Origin: Streptomyces sp. NL15-2K
GTDB taxonomy: Bacteria; Actinomycetota; Actinomycetes; Streptomycetales; Streptomycetaceae
Length of the DNA stretch: 64,000 nt
Assembly (NCBI RefSeq): GCF_030551255.1
Contig: NZ_CP130630.1
Span: 1,488,001-1,552,000 of the forward strand
Direction: 5' to 3'
The notes under the pieces were generated by a model. That model searched no databases. It saw nothing but the letters and a program-made list of their open reading frames with translations, and was not told the origin of the DNA. Position 1 is the first letter of the stretch, and every line of letters begins with the position of its first letter. Made by a program: the position numbers and the translations under genes. Below are positions 25,531-33,242 of the stretch, one piece after another.

Positions 25531-26484
25531 TCAGGGGGTCCCGGCTGCCGTAAGCGCTTCCCTCACGGTTTCTTCGCCTGCAGATCGTCCTGACTGCGAT
25601 GGAGGCGTCGAGCCCCTCGCGACGAACTTCAGAAAGCGCCGCGCGGCCAGGCCGCTCGGCCCGCACCGCCGGGTGACCGCGCCGTAGTGCCGGAAGGCGG
25701 TCGGGTCGCTGAACGGGATGCCGCGGATCACGGACCCCTGAGTGTGCCCCGGTGTCGGTGCGGGCACGACAGCCACACCCATACCCGCCGCCACCAGAGC
25801 GTGGAGGGTGGAGAGCTCGGTCACCTCGATCTCGACACGAGGACTGAACCCCGCATCACGGCACAGGCGGTCCGTGACGTGCCGCAGACCGAACCCGGCC
25901 CTGAGTGCGACCATCGGCTCGTGCGCCAGGTCGGCGATCGCCACATGATCGCGGCCCTCGAACGCATGGCCCGGCGGAATACCGAGGCACAGCGGCTCGC
26001 GCCCGAGCGGGATCCACTCCAGATCGTCCGCGACCGGTTCGGGAGCCACGAAGCCGATGTCGACGCTCCCTTGACGTACATCGTCGATCACGGCGTCACA
26101 GGCACCACCGCGCAGCTCGAAGGACGTGCTCGGGGCGAGCTCGCGATAGCGGTGCAAGAGGTCTGGCACCAGCCATCCACCGAACGAGTGCACGAATCCG
26201 AGCGAGACCGAGCCTCGCTCCGGATCGACCAGAGTGACGATCCGCTCCTCGCCCCGGTCGAGCTCGCTCATGGCCCGTAGAGCGTGGGCCTGGAAGATCT
26301 CCCCGTACTTGTTGAGTCGCAGCCCGCTGTGATGACGGTCGAAAAGCTTCACGCCCAGCTTGCGCTCGAGCCGGGCCAGGGCTCGCGACAGCGTGGGCTG
26401 GCTGACGTTCAAACACAGCGAGGCCTCCGTCATGTGCTCGGTCTCGGCGAGGGTCGTGAACCACTCGAGCTCGCGCAGTTCCAT
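25531..26484 (-). CDS. LysR-family transcriptional regulator
   Basis: 317 residues from ATG 26484, which has GGAG six bases upstream (the open frame extends to 26694). The N-terminal winged helix-turn-helix is MELRELEWFTTLAETEH followed by VSQPTLSRALARLERKLGV; the effector domain follows from about residue 90 (GSVSLGFVHSFGGWLVPDLL). It is a close paralogue of the divergent LysR at 26916, with near-identical motifs along the length. Probably one of the regulators of the adjoining catabolic operons. Confidence 0.92.
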   Translation of the reverse strand: MELRELEWFTTLAETEHMTEASLCLNVSQPTLSRALARLERKLGVKLFDRHHSGLRLNKYGEIFQAHALRAMSELDRGEERIVTLVDPERGSVSLGFVHSFGGWLVPDLLHRYRELAPSTSFELRGGACDAVIDDVRQGSVDIGFVAPEPVADDLEWIPLGREPLCLGIPPGHAFEGRDHVAIADLAHEPMVALRAGFGLRHVTDRLCRDAGFSPRVEIEVTELSTLHALVAAGMGVAVVPAPTPGHTQGSVIRGIPFSDPTAFRHYGAVTRRCGPSGLAARRFLKFVARGSTPPSQSGRSAGEETVREALTAAGTP

Positions 26485-26915
26485 GGTCACTCCCCGTTCC
26501 CGACACATCGGGCCGCCCACGGCAGTCCCGCGGGCAACGTCGGGCGAAGGAAACGGCGATGACGAAGCGCACCCGGTTTCCCACGGCTTTCGGCGTCCCG
26601 ACCGAGCATCGTGGTCACCTCTTTTCCGCATGAGGGCCGGTAGATGAAGCTCCACCCTCCGCCTTCCGCCTGGCTCCCGCATTGGGACGAACACGTATCC
26701 GCTACGTAGTTCCGGGGCCTACGTGTACTGCGGCGCCGGCGCGCGCCCGGTGCCGGCCAGGATGCGGGGCATCCGCGGCACCGTGTCGTTCAGCCTCCGC
26801 CCGTACTCCCCGTACATCAAATACAGCCTGTTGAGCCCATCGATGCATCGTGGCTATCGGTCGACCGCCGACGGCCTCTCGTCCGGCTCAATGCATCCGC
26901 CGTATGATCCGGCCC
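26485..26915. other. Divergent LysR intergenic region with palindrome and leaderless promoter
   Basis: This 431-bp gap separates two divergent LysR paralogues. It contains the perfect palindrome CGATGCATCG (26841-26850) and AATGCATCC (26890-26898), both with the GATGCAT-type core found upstream of nearby operons. A -10-like TATGAT (26903-26908) ends seven bases before ATG 26916 and there is no Shine-Dalgarno, so the plus-strand LysR mRNA is probably leaderless. No gene is seen. Confidence 0.5.
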
Positions 26916-27827
26916 ATGGAACTCCGCGAGCTCGGTTGGTTCGTCACCCTGGCGGAGACCGAGCACGTGACGATCGCGGCCGCGCGTCTGCACATCAGCC
27001 AGCCGACCCTGTCGAGGGCCCTGGCGCGGCTCGAGCGCAAGCTCGGTGTCCAGCTCTTCGACCGGCAGCAGAACCGGCTGCACCTCAACAAGTACGGCGA
27101 GCTCTTCCGGGCCCATGCCGTGCGGGCGATGAACGAGATCGCGCAGGGCGAGGAGCGGATCACCACTCTCGTCGACCCGGAGCGAGGGGTGGTGTCGCTC
27201 GGATTCGTCCACTCCTTCGGCGGGTGGCTGGTACCGGAGTTGCTGACCCTCTATCGCGACATCGCCCCGAGCACGTCCTTCGAACTCAGCGGCGGTGCCG
27301 CTGACGCCGTCGTCGACGACGTGCGCAAGGGCCGTGTCGACATCGGCTTCGTCGCCCCCCGACCGGTCGCCGATGATGTCGAGTGGGTCCCGCTCGGGCG
27401 TGAAGTGCTGTGCCTGGGCGTGCCGCCGGGGCACGAGTTCGAGGGGCGCGGCCAGATCGCCGTCGCCGACCTCGCCGACGAGCCCATGGTGGCGCTCAAG
27501 GTCGGATACGGGCTGCGGCACGTCACGGACCGGCTGTTCCGGGAGGCCGGCCTCACCCCGCGGATCAAGATCGAGGTGACCGAACTCTCCACGCTCCGTG
27601 CGCTGGTGTCCGCCGGAATGGGAGTCGGCCTGGTGCCGGCCCCGCAACCCGGTCACGTCTCCACGACGCGGAGCATCCCGCTCAGCGATGAGGGTGCGTT
27701 CCGGTCCTACGGCGCGGTGGCGCGCCAGTACGGCCCGAGCGGCCGCGCCGCTCGGCGCTTCCTGAGGTTCGTGGCGAGCAGGGCGGTCCCTCAGCCTCCG
27801 GCCGGTCCGGAACGTTTCGCGGACTGA
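26916..27827 (+). CDS. LysR-family transcriptional regulator, paralogue
   Basis: 303 residues. The helix-turn-helix domain MELRELGWFVTLAETEH and ISQPTLSRALARLERKLGV is almost the same as in the divergent gene, and the effector domain (GVVSLGFVHSFGGWLVPELL; TELSTLRALVSAGMGVGLVP) is also alike. The start is ATG 26916, since the LysR family begins exactly there; the longer frame from 26850 has no homology. It is probably read from a leaderless mRNA. It lies upstream of the truncated hydroxylase at 27992, a possible former target. Confidence 0.92.
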   Translation: MELRELGWFVTLAETEHVTIAAARLHISQPTLSRALARLERKLGVQLFDRQQNRLHLNKYGELFRAHAVRAMNEIAQGEERITTLVDPERGVVSLGFVHSFGGWLVPELLTLYRDIAPSTSFELSGGAADAVVDDVRKGRVDIGFVAPRPVADDVEWVPLGREVLCLGVPPGHEFEGRGQIAVADLADEPMVALKVGYGLRHVTDRLFREAGLTPRIKIEVTELSTLRALVSAGMGVGLVPAPQPGHVSTTRSIPLSDEGAFRSYGAVARQYGPSGRAARRFLRFVASRAVPQPPAGPERFAD

Positions 27828-27864
27828 CGCACCGCCAACCGCCGAAGTGGGAGTCGATCGGCGT

Positions 27865-27881
27865 CATGCATACGGTGCATG
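27865..27881. promoter_or_regulatory. Inverted repeat CATGCA-N5-TGCATG
   Basis: Six-bp arms separated by TACGG, 110 bp upstream of the truncated hydroxylase fragment. The core is related to the GATGCAT motifs at 4948, 18981 and 26841. Candidate LysR operator. Confidence 0.45.
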
Positions 27882-27991
27882 GTCCCGGTGAATTTCCTGC
27901 TCATTGCGCCCCTCTTCCCGGACTCTCCAAGCTGGGCGGAGTCAGCGACATCAACGCCGATGTTCGTTGACCGTGACCAAGGAGGTCTCAC

Positions 27992-28514
27992 GTGACACAG
28001 TCATCGCTCGCTCCGATCACTGACATATCGACCCCTGACGCCAAGGTCGTCGCCCGCGCGACGGAGCTCGTCCCCCTCGTCCGCGAGCACGCCGCGCAGG
28101 GCGCCGAGGCCCGGCGCGTGGTGCCCGAGGTGGTGCGGGCGCTGGAGGACGCCGGGCTGTTCCACCTGCTCGTCTCCCAGCGCTGGGGCGGCACCAATGC
28201 GAGCATCCGCACCGCGGTCGACGTCGTCGCCGAGGTCGCCCGTGGTGACGGGTCCACGGGATGGCTCACCACTTTGTTGATGAACGGCACAGGGTTCGCC
28301 TCGACGTTCTCGGACCAGGCGCAGCAGGAGGTCTTCGGAGCGAACCCGCGGGCCAAGGTGTGCGGCGTCTTCGCGGCAGGCAGCAAGTCGGAGCGCGTCG
28401 ATGGCGGGTACGTCGTCAGCGGCCGCTGGCCGTACTCCTCCGGCTCGTTCGTGGCGGACTGGGCGATCCTGGGAATGCTGCTCGAGGGCGACGATCCGCT
28501 GGGCGCCGCCCTCA
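27992..28514 (+). pseudogene. Truncated group D flavin monooxygenase (paralogue of 5087)
   Basis: The first about 174 residues follow the hydroxylase at 5087 closely (VPEVVRALEDAGLFHLLVSQ; EVARGDGSTGW; VSGRWPYSSGSFVADW) and then stop matching near 28514, where the sequence becomes the antisense of an aldehyde dehydrogenase. The remaining 55% of the gene, including the C-terminal helical domain, is absent. The frame runs on by chance to 29296. No flavin reductase gene follows. A rearrangement removed the 3' half; the fragment cannot be a working oxygenase. Confidence 0.85.
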
Positions 28515-29211
28515 TGGCCGGTGGCGGTGCCGCCGGTGAACGCCACCTTCCGTACCAGCGGGTGGCTGCACAGCGCGGCCCCGACGTCGCCCTCGCCGTG
28601 GACCACGTTGAGCACCCCGGGCGGCAGGGTGTCCGCGATCTTGTGCAGCAGAAGCGTCAGAGCGGCCGGGGCGAACGGCGACGGCTTGAGCACGAGCGTG
28701 TTACCAGTGGCCAGCGCGGGCGCGAGCTTCCCCATCGTCAGGACCACGGGCATGTTCCACGGCACGATCGCCGCCGCGACACCCCGGGGGACCTTCTCCA
28801 CGCTGATGAAGCTCTGCTCGTCGTCGAACTGGACGGGACGAAGGAATTCCTCGACCAGGCTCGCCGCGTGCTGGAGCACTCCGGTGCCCAGGGCGAAGTC
28901 GGTCTGCGCCTCCCCGAGCACACCGCCGTGCTCGCGCACGAGCAACGGGGCGAGTTCCTCGCCGCTGCCCGCGACGAGTTCCGCGGCGGCCAGCAGTTTC
29001 TGGACACGCTCGGCGACGGGCGTGTCACGCCAGCCCGGGAACGCCCTGTGCGCGGCGTGCACCGCGCGGTCCACGTCCTCCGCCGTACCGACGGCCACGC
29101 GGGCGACGACCTCGTCGAGTCGCCCCGGATCGTACGCGTTCCGGTGATCGGCGGCCGACAATCGTCCGTCGATCAGTGCCCGATCTGCGGCACGGTGCTC
29201 TGGGTCGTCAT
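28515..29211 (-). pseudogene. Truncated aldehyde dehydrogenase, N-terminal half
   Basis: The minus strand encodes an ALDH N-terminal half: ARVAVGTAEDVDRAVHAAHR, VAAAIVPWNMPVVLTMGKLA, LKPSPFAPAALTLLLHKIA and VRKVAFTGGTATG, breaking off just before the region that holds the catalytic Glu and Cys. The ATG at 29211 is not in the same frame as the ALDH sequence (it reads 12 codons and stops), so the 5' end also appears shifted. It meets the truncated hydroxylase tail to tail at about 28514. Confidence 0.8.
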
Positions 29212-29231
29212 GCGGAGCCCCTCTCGGTGCG

Positions 29232-29245
29232 GAACAACGTTGTTC
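29232..29245. promoter_or_regulatory. Perfect 14-bp palindrome GAACAACGTTGTTC
   Basis: Sits just upstream of the broken ALDH fragment and about 165 bp from the 3' end of the AraC gene. Likely a leftover operator of the lost ALDH gene; the regulator is unknown. Confidence 0.5.
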
Positions 29246-29408
29246 GCCACGCTGCCGGGCTGGCCACACACGGTGAGAAATGTGGACGGACGATGACGTC
29301 GTAAGAGAGCGCGGCACGTCGATGCTGGTGAGGGACGGAGGCCACGTCAAAGCCGTCTTTCATTCAACGGAATTTGAAGGCGGCCTCGCCCGCCGGGGCC
29401 ATGACGGC

Positions 29409-30377
29409 TCAGGTCCGCAGCGTGGTCGACGGCAGCTGACCGTAGCGGCTCCGGTAGTCGCGGGCGAAACGGCCCAGGTTGCCGAAGCCCCACTGGTAGG
29501 CGATCTGCGCCACGTTCGTTCCGCTGTGCGGGTCGGCCTGCGCGAGCGCCTCGTGCGCGCGTGCCATCCGGACGTCGCGGACGAACTCCATCGGCGTCAT
29601 GTCCAGATGCCTTCGGAACCCCTCCTGAAGGGTGCGCGGGCTCAAGGAGGCCGCCGCCGCCAGCACCGCCACCGAGAGCTCGGCCTCGGGTTCCCGCTCC
29701 ACGAGTTCCATCACCTTGCGAAGTCCTCGCGGCAGGACGCTGCCGGGCCGGCCTCCTTCGTCGGCGTCGACCACGGGGTGGGTGCCCACGAGCGCCGCGG
29801 CCAGCATCCGGATGAGCTGCGACGTCAGCAGCGAGGAACGGGTGAACTGACCCTGTTCGGTCGCCTCGTGCCGGAGCAGGGCGACGACGGCGAGCCAGCT
29901 GCGGGCGCCCGCCGGCGTCAACGGTCCTCCCAGTCCGAACCTGACGGTACTGCCGGACGCCAGGCCGGCCGACTCCCCGGCCTCGTCCACGAGGTGACGG
30001 GGCAGCCTGACGGTCTGCAGTCGGCAGCCCGCCTCCCAGCTCAGGGAGAACGGGCGGTACGGGTCGATGGCCACCGAGTCGCCGACGGTCAGCGTCCGCT
30101 CCGTCCGCCCCGACCTGATCGTCAGGGCACCGCGCAGGGGCGTGGAGACCAGGACCCAGTTCCCCAGCGGGGTCGGTTCGACCTCGACGTCGGCGCCGTA
30201 GGACAGCTGGTGCACAGCGACCTCACCGAGGAGGGCCTCCGTCTGCACGGCATGGAAGTCCACCGGCCGGCGGGTCACGGTGAGCTCGTGCGGGCAGTAG
30301 CTGGCCGCGACGCGCGTCTGCGCCTCAGCGAGATCACGCGTGTCGAGGAGCGTCCGTGCCCGAGTGGTCATCCGCAT
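29409..30377 (-). CDS. AraC-family transcriptional regulator
   Basis: 322 residues (316 or so if ATG 30371 is the start). The C-terminal AraC/XylS DNA-binding domain is clear: VAVLAAAASLSPRTLQEGFR is the first helix-turn-helix, NVAQIAYQWGFGNLGRFARD the second. The N-terminal part (YCPHELTVTRRPVDFHAVQ; VSTPLRGALTIRSG) looks like the AraC-binding-like ligand domain. It is divergent from the hydrolase at 30525, so it probably activates that gene and perhaps the downstream aryl-CoA operon. Confidence 0.9.
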   Translation of the reverse strand: MRMTTRARTLLDTRDLAEAQTRVAASYCPHELTVTRRPVDFHAVQTEALLGEVAVHQLSYGADVEVEPTPLGNWVLVSTPLRGALTIRSGRTERTLTVGDSVAIDPYRPFSLSWEAGCRLQTVRLPRHLVDEAGESAGLASGSTVRFGLGGPLTPAGARSWLAVVALLRHEATEQGQFTRSSLLTSQLIRMLAAALVGTHPVVDADEGGRPGSVLPRGLRKVMELVEREPEAELSVAVLAAAASLSPRTLQEGFRRHLDMTPMEFVRDVRMARAHEALAQADPHSGTNVAQIAYQWGFGNLGRFARDYRSRYGQLPSTTLRT

Positions 30378-30524
30378 CTCTTCTCACCCGCGTCCTGCGG
30401 CCAGTGTCCGCGTATCCGGGCTGGAGCACCAGATCGTGCCGTTCCACAGTGGCGGGACATGACAGCGCGACCGGTCCGCGGCACCGCGGACCCGAGGGGC
30501 TCGCGCACGAGGAGAGGAGCTGCC

Positions 30525-31250
30525 ATGACCACCTTCGTCCTGGTTCACGGATCCTGGCACGACGGCGCACTGTGGAAGCCGGTGATCGACAGGCTCGAGG
30601 AGCTGGGCCACACCGCGTACGGCCCGACGATCGCGGGACACGGAAAGGGCGTCGACAAGGCGGTGGACCACGACGACTGCGTGGCCTCGATCGTCGACTT
30701 CGTCAAGGGCGAGGGCCTCAGCGACATCGTCCTGCTCGGCCATTCCTTCGGCGGCACCGTGATCGCCAGGGTCGCGGAGGAGATTCCCGAGCTGATCGGC
30801 AGACTGATCTTCTGGAACGCGTTCGTGCCCCAGCCGGGCAACTGCCTGCTCGACGAGGTTCCCCCGCACTACCGCGCCCTGTTCACGCAGCTGGCGGCTG
30901 CGTCCGACGACAACACCGTGACGATGCCGTTCCCGATCTGGCGCGAGGCCTTCATCCAGGACGTCGATCTCGACACCGCCAGGAGCACGTACGAGCAGCT
31001 GTCGTCGGAGCCGTTCCAGCCGTTCGTGGACAAGCTCGATCTGACCCGGTTCTACGCCCTCGAGACGCCGAGGTCCTACCTGAACGGCACCGAGGACATC
31101 GCCCTCCCGCCCGGGGAGTGGGCCTGGCACCCGCGCATGTCCAGCCGCCTCGGGATGTACCGGCTGGTCCAGATACCCGGCAGCCACGAGGTGATGCTCA
31201 GCAACCCGGCCCTTCTCGCCGAGAAGATCGTCGAGGCCGGACGGCCGTGA
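30525..31250 (+). CDS. Alpha/beta hydrolase of the plant esterase/hydroxynitrile lyase-like group
   Basis: 241 residues from ATG 30525, with GGAGAGGAG upstream; the frame is open from 29280 only as a shadow of the AraC gene. The N-terminal MTTFVLVHGSWHDGALWKPV has the oxyanion-hole HG motif, the nucleophile elbow is GHSFGG, and the His is in IPGSHEVMLS. This pattern is shared with methyl-salicylate-esterase-like hydrolases. Releasing an aromatic acid such as salicylate or anthranilate from an ester, for the ligase at 34277, is an attractive but unproven role. Confidence 0.85.
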   Translation: MTTFVLVHGSWHDGALWKPVIDRLEELGHTAYGPTIAGHGKGVDKAVDHDDCVASIVDFVKGEGLSDIVLLGHSFGGTVIARVAEEIPELIGRLIFWNAFVPQPGNCLLDEVPPHYRALFTQLAAASDDNTVTMPFPIWREAFIQDVDLDTARSTYEQLSSEPFQPFVDKLDLTRFYALETPRSYLNGTEDIALPPGEWAWHPRMSSRLGMYRLVQIPGSHEVMLSNPALLAEKIVEAGRP

Positions 31251-31255
31251 TCCAC

Positions 31256-31279
31256 GGCCTCCGGCGCGCGCCGGAGGCC
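31256..31279. terminator. Perfect 24-bp palindrome after hydrolase gene
   Basis: A wholly G+C-rich self-complementary sequence (GGCCTCCGG at one end, CCGGAGGCC at the other) starting 5 bp after the hydrolase stop, between convergent hydrolase and RidA-type genes. Likely terminator. Confidence 0.7.
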
Positions 31280-31384
31280 TGCCGGGTGCGGGTGCGGATG
31301 GGACAGGGGCGGTCGGCGACTCCTGTCCCACCTGCTGCCCGGCGCGGCCGCTCGGCGATGCCGTACGCGACGACCTCGGTTTTC

Positions 31385-31804
31385 TCAGCTCTCCGGGCGG
31401 ATCAGCCGCTCGTCCGGGATCACCGCGACGCCGAGGATCTCGATCATCGCCTCCGGCTGCCAGAGCGCGGTCGTGCCGATGCCGGCCATCGCCGGGTAGA
31501 CCGGGCCCGCGAGTTCGCGCCAGACCTTCCCGATCTCCTTGCCGTGGGCCTGGTAGTCGGGGACGTCGGTGAGGAAGAGCGTGATGCTCGCCAGGTCCTC
31601 GGGGATCCCGCCGGCGGCGCGCAGCGTGGTGAGGACGTTGTCGAAGGCCTGCCGGAACTGCTCGACGATGCCGCCGGGGACGATCCGCATGTTCTTGTCC
31701 AGCGCGGTCTGTCCGCCCAGGTGGAGCGTGTTGCCGCTCAGAGTGCCGTGCGAGTAGCCACTCGGTACGGGGAGCGAGGGCGGGTTCACCGGGATCGGAG
31801 TCAT
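31385..31804 (-). CDS. RidA/YjgF-fold protein
   Basis: 139 residues of the Rid (YjgF/YER057c) family: GNTLHLGGQTALDKN, FDNVLTTLRAAGGIPEDLA and SITLFLTDVPDYQA are the usual blocks. The Arg that archetypal RidA uses for imine hydrolysis is not evident in TTALWQPEAMIEILGVAVI, so this is more likely another Rid subgroup. AGGAGG precedes ATG 31804. It is divergent from the aryl-CoA operon. In aminobenzoyl-CoA or aminomuconate pathways Rid proteins accompany deamination, which hints at an amino-aromatic substrate. Confidence 0.88.
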   Translation of the reverse strand: MTPIPVNPPSLPVPSGYSHGTLSGNTLHLGGQTALDKNMRIVPGGIVEQFRQAFDNVLTTLRAAGGIPEDLASITLFLTDVPDYQAHGKEIGKVWRELAGPVYPAMAGIGTTALWQPEAMIEILGVAVIPDERLIRPES

Positions 31805-31853
31805 GTGCGCGTACCTCCTGGGACGGATGGGTGCGATCAGCGTAACTCATCTA

Positions 31854-31891
31854 TTGACTGTTTTCGACGGTCGTGAAAATCTCGCTATAAA
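31854..31891 (+). promoter_or_regulatory. Promoter region of aryl-CoA operon (tentative)
   Basis: In the 128-bp divergent gap TTGACT (31854-31859) resembles a -35, with GAAAAT (31874) and TATAAA (31886) as poorly spaced -10 options. TTTTC (31861-31865) and GAAAA (31875-31879) form an inverted repeat that could be a regulator site. Three AGCCCC units (about 31902-31919) precede the FAH ribosome-binding site. Confidence 0.3.
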
Positions 31892-31932
31892 GCTGCTCCA
31901 AAGCCCCAGCCCCAGCCCCAGGGAGAACTCCG

Positions 31933-32757
31933 ATGAAGCTCGCCACCGTGGTCCACGGCGGCCGTCGTACGGCCGCCGTCCTCGACGGCGACCTCTGGCG
32001 GGCCCTGCCGGCCGACGACCTCTCCGCGCTGCTGGCCACCACGGCGCCCGACCGCTTCGCGGGCCTCGCCGGGGCCGGGCTGCCCGGCGCCGTACCGGTG
32101 CTGCCGCTGCCGTCCCCGCGCAAGGTGGTGTGCTGTGGCCTCAACTACGCCGACCACATCACCGAGATGGGCCGTGAGCTGCCGGCCCACCCCACGCTCT
32201 TCGCCAAGTACGCCGACACGCTGACCGGCCCCGAGGACGACCTGGTCCTCCCCAAGGGCCTCGACGTGGACTGGGAGGCGGAGCTCGCAGTCGTCGTAGG
32301 CGCCGAGCTCACCGGCGCGGACCGGGACCTGGCCGCACGCTCCATCGCGGGCTACACCGTCGCCAACGACGTCAGCGTGCGGGACTGGCAGCGGCGCACC
32401 CTGCAGTGGTTCCAGGGCAAGGCATGGGACCGGACCACCCCGCTCGGCCCGCTGGTCGTCACCCCCGACGAGCTCGACCCGGTCGCCGGCGTCGAGGTGA
32501 TCTGCCGCGTGGGCGGCGCCGAACGCCAGCGCGGCAACACCCGCACCCTCGTGTTCGACGCGGCGGACCTGCTCTCCTACGTCTCCACTTTCACCACCCT
32601 GCGCCCCGGCGACGTCGTACTGACCGGCACCCCCGGTGGCGTGGGGATGGGCATGACCCCGCCGGTCTTTCTCTCCGACGGCGATCTTCTGGAGACGGAG
32701 ATCCCCGGCATCGGCACCCTCCGCAACCGCCTCCGCCTCACCGACCCCAGGAGCTGA
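31933..32757 (+). CDS. FAH-family hydrolase (fumarylpyruvate/maleylpyruvate hydrolase-like)
   Basis: 274 residues: VVCCGLNYADHITEMG, metal-binding VDWEAELAVVVGAEL, YTVANDVSVRDWQRRT and the C-terminal DVVLTGTPGGVGMG. GGGAG precedes ATG 31933. In gentisate-type pathways an FAH enzyme splits fumarylpyruvate or maleylpyruvate to pyruvate and fumarate or maleate. It heads a seven-gene, closely spaced operon with a cupin, two thioesterases, an aryl-CoA ligase and a salicylyl-CoA 5-hydroxylase-like fusion, so a gentisate-like ring-cleavage product is the likely substrate. Confidence 0.9.
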   Translation: MKLATVVHGGRRTAAVLDGDLWRALPADDLSALLATTAPDRFAGLAGAGLPGAVPVLPLPSPRKVVCCGLNYADHITEMGRELPAHPTLFAKYADTLTGPEDDLVLPKGLDVDWEAELAVVVGAELTGADRDLAARSIAGYTVANDVSVRDWQRRTLQWFQGKAWDRTTPLGPLVVTPDELDPVAGVEVICRVGGAERQRGNTRTLVFDAADLLSYVSTFTTLRPGDVVLTGTPGGVGMGMTPPVFLSDGDLLETEIPGIGTLRNRLRLTDPRS

Positions 32758-32759
32758 CC

Positions 32760-33242
32760 ATGGAACCCGATCTCTCCAAGTACGTACTGGAGGGCGACAA
32801 CTCGATGTACGCCGACCCGTCCGGCCTGGTCGTCCCGGTCGTGACCCGCGGCGGCCTCGAAGTCGGCACCACCGGCCAGTCCGCCGGCGCGAGCCGCGTC
32901 TCCGGCGTGTCCGTCCAGCACACACCGGCCACCAAGCTGTGGTTCGGAAAGGTGCGCAACGAGCCCGGCTACCGCTCGGTGACCCATCACCACGGCGAGG
33001 CGGAGACCGGCGGTTACGTCCTGTCGGGCCGGGCGCGCATCTACTTCGGCGAGAAGTTCGAGGACTACGTGGACATGGCGGAGGGCGACTGGGTCTTCGT
33101 ACCGCCGTTCATGCCGCACATCGAGTGCAACCTCTCGCGTTCCAAGCCCTTGACCTGGATGACCACCCGGACGCCGGAGAACATCGTCGTCAACCTGCCC
33201 GATGTCGCGGACGCCGACCTGCGCGACTGGCTGAACCGATGA
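32760..33242 (+). CDS. Single-domain cupin, candidate ring-cleavage dioxygenase
   Basis: 160 residues. Cupin motif 1 is GYRSVTHHHGEAETGGYVLSG (His76, His78, Glu82, split as residues 70-90) and motif 2 is GDWVFVPPFMPHIECN (His120), so all four metal ligands of a classic cupin are present. Gentisate and salicylate 1,2-dioxygenases are bicupins of about 350 residues, and none is seen in this window. This half-size protein, two bases after the FAH stop, may do the job instead, possibly on gentisate or 5-hydroxyanthranilate. Its stop overlaps the thioesterase start (ATGA). Confidence 0.8.
   Translation: MEPDLSKYVLEGDNSMYADPSGLVVPVVTRGGLEVGTTGQSAGASRVSGVSVQHTPATKLWFGKVRNEPGYRSVTHHHGEAETGGYVLSGRARIYFGEKFEDYVDMAEGDWVFVPPFMPHIECNLSRSKPLTWMTTRTPENIVVNLPDVADADLRDWLNR

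Noticed and set aside
25150..25666. N-terminal extension of the LuxR-type regulator
   Set aside because: It would translate through the MITE-like element and has no homology to the family.
29280..31250. 656-residue plus-strand frame as one protein
   Set aside because: The first 415 codons are antisense of the AraC gene; the hydrolase starts at 30525 with its own ribosome-binding site.
31902..31919. AGCCCC triple repeat as a possible CRISPR or satellite
   Set aside because: Only three 6-bp units; simple slippage in a leader.
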